In this document: piece after piece, positions 59,161 to 64,000 of the stretch
How the letters are laid out: each line of letters opens with the position of its first letter
How positions within the stretch are numbered: position 1 is the first letter of the stretch
Assembly (NCBI GenBank): GCA_963682175.1
Contig: OY821791.1
Coordinates: 18,070,542-18,134,541 of the forward strand
DNA: 64,000 nucleotides
DNA from: Triglochin maritima
Taxonomy: Eukaryota; Streptophyta; Magnoliopsida; Alismatales; Juncaginaceae
Direction of reading: 5' to 3'
Program-made: the position numbers and the translations under genes
Notes under the pieces: model-generated
Told to the model about the DNA's origin: nothing
The model's database searches: none
What the model saw: the letters and a program-made list of their open reading frames with translations, nothing else

Positions 59161-60081
59161 TTTTTTTTTGCAAAGCAAAGGGAGGCTTGGCCTCTAAATT
59201 TATTAAATGAAAGAAACAAGGTTACAAAGTTTGAAGACCGCGGGCATGCCAACATGCATAACCAGCCACACACACTACAAGTATTGCATCACTCAAACTA
59301 TGTAGTTAAAATCATGTCCGAGTATACCCCAACCTAGCACCCACGTGATCTGAAAATTCTGCTTCTCGCTATCTTTATCCGCAAGCTTCTTAATTTTATC
59401 CCAAAGGCACCCAACCATGTCTTTGATTACTACCACGATATCTCCTAGCTCCTTCTTCTCTCCCTCGAAAATCCGTCGATTTCGTTCCAGCCAGCACTCA
59501 TGAATCATGGCACTAAGAGCCCACCTTCGCACCACCTTGGCAATCCGGGTTCCTCTCGCGTGTGAGAGGCGTGTGGCTTCAGCTTCAAGGGATCTTTCAA
59601 TCCTAGTTCCCAGCTTCATGAGGAGGAGTAGTGTTGTCCACACCCCTCTAATATACGAACACCTCCTGAAGAGATGGTCCATGTCCTCTTCCTCCCTCTC
59701 ACAAAGGCTACACACCGGGTCATACTTTGCTCCTCGTAAATTCATAAGTTTTTTTGTTAAGAGGCGCCCCTCATTGCACGCCAAGCTGTGATAGCATGTT
59801 TGGGAATGGCATGTTTGTGCCAAACCACATCCGCCCAAGTGACCTTCCTCCCCGGTTTCAGCACCCACTTCCATACTTCCTTTATTCCTAATGTAGCCCC
59901 CTTCCCTTCTATGCGCATAGGCTGGTCCACACCTCCAAGAATGCGTGTATTTGTGATTTTCAAGTGGACTTCCTCCGTTATCGTTGATCTTGGGGGAGAG
60001 AGGTTCCATTTCCCCTCTCTAATGAAGTAGGACACTTTGGTATCCCAAGGCACTCCCAATTCATGATGAAGACGAGCTCCC
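59161..60081 (-). mobile_element. 5'-truncated LINE 2 (zf-RVT end) with 16-bp target duplication
   Basis: The minus strand reads the end of an L1-type LINE. An upstream linker (SYFIREGKWNLSPP, TWADVVWHKHAIPKHAI) is followed by zf-RVT: LLTKKLMNLRGA, CSLCEREEEDMDHLFRRCSY, then RRWALSAMIHECWLERNRRI. A poly(A) tail (T run at 59161-59169) completes it. The target duplication AATATGTGACTTAACT is at 59146-59161 and 60082-60097. A frame change near 59760-59790 splits the domain. It belongs to the same LINE family as 49683-50729. Confidence 0.92.
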
Positions 60082-60890
60082 AATATGTGACTTAACTCAA
60101 ATCACATTGTGCACATTATAACTTTGTTTTATCAAGGGGCCCACTAATATCACCACTCAATTAAGAGGGGCAATGATAATCTTTTGACTAACTATCTTCT
60201 CCAACAAAAGTCATACTTAACCAACTAATGCCTTTGCATTACACTTATTGATAGCTTAAGACACTAGTCTAATTAAGCACTCCTTAAGTGATCGTATATA
60301 AGTCTCATATCAAAGGACCAAAGACACAGTAAAATATTAATGACACAAAAACACATTTCTATAATATTTTACTTATTACGTCCATTCAATATACAAAAGT
60401 AATATTTTCCTCTTTTGTGTACCCCTGTTGTCACTCACTTGTAAAGCTACAATGATCTATGACCAACACGACAATATTAACTCGGTAATTAATGTCCCAT
60501 GTTAATTACCATGATTATGAATATCTTTTGCTTTATGTAAACCATTATCTTTTGGAGCTCTACGGTTAAGGACCAAGAGCCTCTTCCTTAATACTTCTAA
60601 AAGACGAATAACATAAACAAGGAACAAATGTTTTCTCATTCAATTCATAATAATTGCCATTTAAAAGTAAAACATTTAGAACACATTCCCATCAAACCTG
60701 ACACCTCATCTCCATCAAACCTCCAAACCGACCTTCATCTTGGGTGGAGATAGGTTTTTTTTGAAACTCACCCTCTCATTTCATGCGGTACAAAGAGATA
60801 GGTTTTTTTCGCAACTCATCCGTCGTCCTGATCTTTAAAAAAGATTATTTCAGTTTTCTCTTTCTATCGTATCAGTTTTTCTCAAGATTT

Positions 60891-61197
60891 CAGAAATACG
60901 AGATGTAGATTCGATACGGCGAGACACCACATCCGACCTATGCGGGATGCACATGCATATGCGGTTTGTGATTTAATAATTAAGTAATATAATATTAGAT
61001 ATATATTAATTATAAATTATATACCCGTAACTAAAAAAATTGGTAATTTTTTTAATAATTTTTAAGAACAACAATTCATATTAAAGAAATCATAGTAAAA
61101 CATATAAAAACAAATAAAACCCCAAAAATGGGTGTTTTGAGATGCGGCCGCATCGCGCCCTCATCCGCATACGCGGCTACATCGGGCCGCATTCCTG
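60891..61197. mobile_element. Possible MITE (hAT-like ends)
   Basis: About 307 bp with imperfect inverted ends: CAGAAATACGAGATGTA on the left and, reverse-complemented, CAGGAATGCGGCCCGATGTA on the right. Inside are GCATATGCGG and CCGCATACGCGG phrases around an AT-rich middle. No coding sequence is present. No clear 8-bp target duplication was seen. Confidence 0.35.
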
Positions 61198-62150
61198 AAC
61201 AAAGGTTTTTCACATTCACAACATTTATCTATATTCGTTTTCATCTTCTCAATCATGATTTTTATATCAAATAAATTGTTTTATATCCTCCAACTCATTT
61301 TTTATATTTTACAAATTAATAAATAAATTTATATATCATCATTTATCTCTTTTATGTATATTCTTATTACTAATATCCAATACCAATTTTTTTCGTTTTC
61401 AAATTTTGAAAAACAATTGTTTGACAAAAGTTAAAGTTGAGAATTAATTATCTGAAAAAAGAAAAAATCGAGAATATTTAAAATCTCTCGAAAAAAGAAA
61501 GTTGAGAATTGGAAAGTTGAAGTGGTAAGAATAAATGCCCTAAAGTTGAGAATGATTTTTTTTGTAAATTGTTTGAAAATGTAGTTGTTTGAGATGTGTA
61601 ATATGAGAATGTAATCGTTTCAACTTATGTAATTGTCAGGTTTGAGTAAGCCACCGAATATCTAGTATTTAAAATATATATTTATATAACATTATAAAAA
61701 AATAAAATTATGGTGATTATTTGAGATTTTTTCTAAGATATCTTATTTTTCAAAATAATATAATCATCTCTATTAATCAAAATCAATACAAATAATAAAT
61801 GAGTCCCACAACAATTAAAAAATAAATAAATAACCCACACAATCCAAAAACCCTAGGAGTGGAGGCGAATAAGTGAGTTGTACGAGTTTCATGCCCATTC
61901 ATTCAACAACAAGCGTAAAGTGTGTGATGTACAAGTAGAAACTAATGTGAAATCTAAGTGTAGAACACACAAATACATGACATACAGGGAAATATGTGTA
62001 TTAGCATGAATTCCAAGGATAATTTTAGGTTTCCATGTATGTTCAAAGTACCTTGTATGGCAAAACATCAATTAATATAAACATGCATTCAACCATGAAC
62101 CCATTCATATCACGCAATCCATAAAATACATATCCAGTCAAGCAACCTTA
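61198..62150. other. Unassigned AT-rich DNA
   Basis: About 950 bp with no recognised gene, repeat family or reading frame of note. Confidence 0.4.
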
Positions 62151-63271
62151 TGCTGACTTTTATGCCTTATTCATGTTTATTTTGATGTAAAAACCTAATC
62201 TAAATTCATGAACAATCAATCAATGTAGTGAAACATATGTCATGCATATCATATATACATGTGTTGTACATATGTTTATTTTGGTAAGTGTAATATTAGT
62301 TATGGAGGATCAAAGATTAAAGACTAGAGAAATGTAGTAAACATGTATTTTTCATTTATTGAGTTCTAAGATTGATTTTAAACTTGGCACAATTGATAGG
62401 GTAAAGATCTTGATCAATTCAGACAACGAAACCCTATTTTAGTCGTTCGAACCACCAAAAGATTACTCTAGTTAACACCCAGTGAAACCCCTATTCGGAC
62501 TAAGGAAATTTTGTCCAATTGTCTGAATTCTTAGACAGAAACCAAGTTTTTGACTAAACCCTCTTTCAGTTGTTTTAATTTTTTTCCAGAATTTTCAAAC
62601 AATTTTTCAAATTGGTCTACGCCTCGATCGTCCGATTGGTCAACACCAAAAGTGTTGAGCCTATTGTTCGATATCCAAATCCTTTCGGACGACTAAACTC
62701 ACTTTTCAGTTGTCCAAATTATTTATTCTCATTATCTCTCACATTTCCTTGACTTATTTTGGATGACTAACAACCTTTTCAGTTGTCCAAATTTTGATTT
62801 CGTCGAAGGTGTTTATACCAAATATTGCCATTACTTTGTTCAATATTTTGGAGGACTAGTAAACATTTCAGATGCCTAATACTAAGTCTTTCAGATGACC
62901 AAAACTACCTTTAGTCGTCTAGATTATTGTCATACTGGGAAGTGATTTTCTTGAACCCAAATTTGGATGACTAAAACTCTAATTAATCGTCCTAACGTGT
63001 GTTGACTTCCTTTGACCAATGAATTCAGACGTACGATGACCTATTTCAGTCATCCAAATTTTGTCTACTGTTAGATTAGCTTTGTTGTCTTCTCCAAACT
63101 TAACCAAACCACTTCCAATTGTTTTCCAACGGCTATGAAACTTTAAGAGCATATAAATATGTGTTCCTACACTCATTTGGGCATTAATTATCCTTTATCA
63201 AGACCTTTCATTAGTAATCAAATGCTGCAACTCCAAGCCTTCAATTTACATTGTTTACTCTCTGCACCACC
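62151..63271 (+). mobile_element. Diverged SIRE-like LTR fragment with its own motif cluster
   Basis: It starts TGCTGACTTTTATGCCTTA, comparable to TGTTGGCTTTTTGGCCTTA of the SIR LTR, and has a TATA box TATAAATA at 63152-63159. The 3' end is cut by the Gyp-1-type LTR at 63272. Between 62450 and 63060 lie about 19 related short motifs around AGTCGTCCAAA and its reverse TTTGGACGACT (for example TTCGGACGACTAAA, TTCAGTTGTCCAAA, TTTAGTCGTCTAGA). Assignment to a SIRE-like LTR rests on the start, the overall plan and the TATA position. Confidence 0.45.
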
Positions 63272-64000
63272 TGATGAGATTTTTATTTATACCGCAAGTG
63301 CACAACGTCGATTGAAGACGCGGCAAGTACGGGTCAAACACAAGGAGGGAGAGATTCTTGTATTTTTGTGATTTTTTTATTAAGGGAAGAAAAAGAGAAA
63401 TATGGTTGGTTTGAGATTTTTGGATTTTTAATTTTTCTAAAGCAAGAACAACAAAAACAAAAACTAAGAAGACACAACTATGGATGAGAGTCCAGCGGGT
63501 GGGAGTTATGAATCTTCGAGTTAGATTGGAGATCACGAAAATTATTATAAATCAAGTGAGATATTAAGCATCGTATGATAATTGATTTAATAAAAACTCA
63601 TATGATCAAAACACTAACAAGAAATTAAAATAAAAACGATCTCTCTTCTCTAACCCTAAATCCGTCACCCCCACCCTTTGGAGGGTTTTAGAAACCCATG
63701 GGGAGAAGATGAGGAGAAGGGGTCATGGAGATCATCGCGAGACTACGAAAGAAAGAGATATTATACTAAACTACGATCTACGAAAACAAATGCAATTATT
63801 CTAAGCATGCAACAAATTATTCTAAGAGAAGAATAAAGAACAACTAAATTACTCTACTGGAATTAAGAACATGAAATATTAATCTAAAAGTAAGCTTACA
63901 AAAACAAAGACAAGGAAGAAATAAATGGGCAGAATTTTATTGCTAAAGAGTACAATCCCAAAAAGTTCCCTTTGCAACAAAATTTCGGGGCTATTTATAG
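63272..64000 (-). repeat. Gyp-1-type LTR, cut by the window edge
   Basis: On the plus strand it begins TGATGAGATTTTTATTTATACC, trimmed here to TGATGAGATTTTTATTTATA, the reverse complement of a Gyp-1 LTR end. It continues through the same CCACCC and GAGTCCAGCGGGTGGG phrases to a minus-strand TATA box (63992-63999). The rest lies outside the window. Confidence 0.85.

Larger units (their letters stand above)
57706..60694 (-). mobile_element. CopA solo LTR, split by a LINE
   Basis: This minus-oriented CopA-type LTR runs from TGATGGGAATGTG (60694 on the minus strand) to ATGAAATCCAACA (57706). It is flanked by the perfect target duplication AACCT (57701-57705 and 60695-60699). Without the LINE and its target duplication it is about 2.05 kb. 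No internal element sequence is present. A TATA box lies at 58172-58179 (minus TATAAATA). Cluster 6 lies upstream of it. Confidence 0.92.

Overview
The window is a repeat nest from a plant (angiosperm-type) nuclear genome. Nearly all of it is LTR retrotransposons (Ty1/copia and Ty3/gypsy), plus a decayed CACTA DNA transposon and two 5'-truncated LINEs. No intact host gene, tRNA, rRNA or CRISPR array is visible. AT-rich composition, tRNA-Met-type copia primer sites, an Athila/Tat-type gypsy primer site, plant TNP2 transposase and plant LINE zf-RVT domains all point to a plant. The species cannot be told. Names used here: CopA = a copia family with ~1.5-2 kb LTRs (copies CopA-1, -2, -3 and one solo LTR); SIR = a SIRE/Maximus-like copia with 1.45 kb LTRs; Gyp-1, Gyp-2 and Gyp-3 = Athila/Tat-like gypsy elements or LTRs.

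Layout. 1-1996: gypsy gag-protease relic with a recent in-frame duplication in the protease. 1997-7293: CACTA transposase relic (minus strand), split by a 1.86 kb solo LTR at 3145-5005 (TSD TTTAC). 7294-8820: lone SIR LTR. 9038-16060: Gyp-1, a gag-protease-only element with very similar LTRs, its 5' LTR truncated. 16269-22520: CopA-1 (minus), its LTR split by the Gyp-2 LTR (17540-18933). 22521-27908: SIR (minus), gag only, in an LTR-internal-LTR-internal arrangement. 27993-55742: CopA-2 (minus), split by the near-complete CopA-3 (29411-38926, plus, TSD CTTGT) and by Gyp-3 (44315-55259, plus, TSD TAGAA). Gyp-3 itself carries a LINE and a piece of another gypsy LTR. 57706-60694: CopA solo LTR (TSD AACCT) split by a second LINE with a 16-bp TSD. 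60700-64000: unassigned DNA, a possible MITE, a SIRE-like LTR piece, and the edge of a Gyp-1-type LTR.

The most unusual signal is a set of six clusters of a perfect 10-bp palindrome, CGGTCGACCG. About 49 copies of its GGTCGACC core were counted by eye, in LTRs of at least three families (the 3145-5005 LTR, SIR and CopA). Each cluster lies mainly upstream of the LTR's predicted TATA box, which is the U3 enhancer position. A sibling CopA LTR carries three tandem copies of a different palindromic unit at this spot. A diverged SIRE-like LTR at 62151-63271 carries a different repeated motif there, and the gypsy LTRs carry other CpG-rich palindromes. This looks like a cis-regulatory module shared between, or convergently evolved in, unrelated retrotransposons.

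The elements do not form a pathway. They form a stack of insertions whose order can be read from the nesting: CopA-2 first, then CopA-3 and Gyp-3 inside it, and the LINE inside Gyp-3 last.
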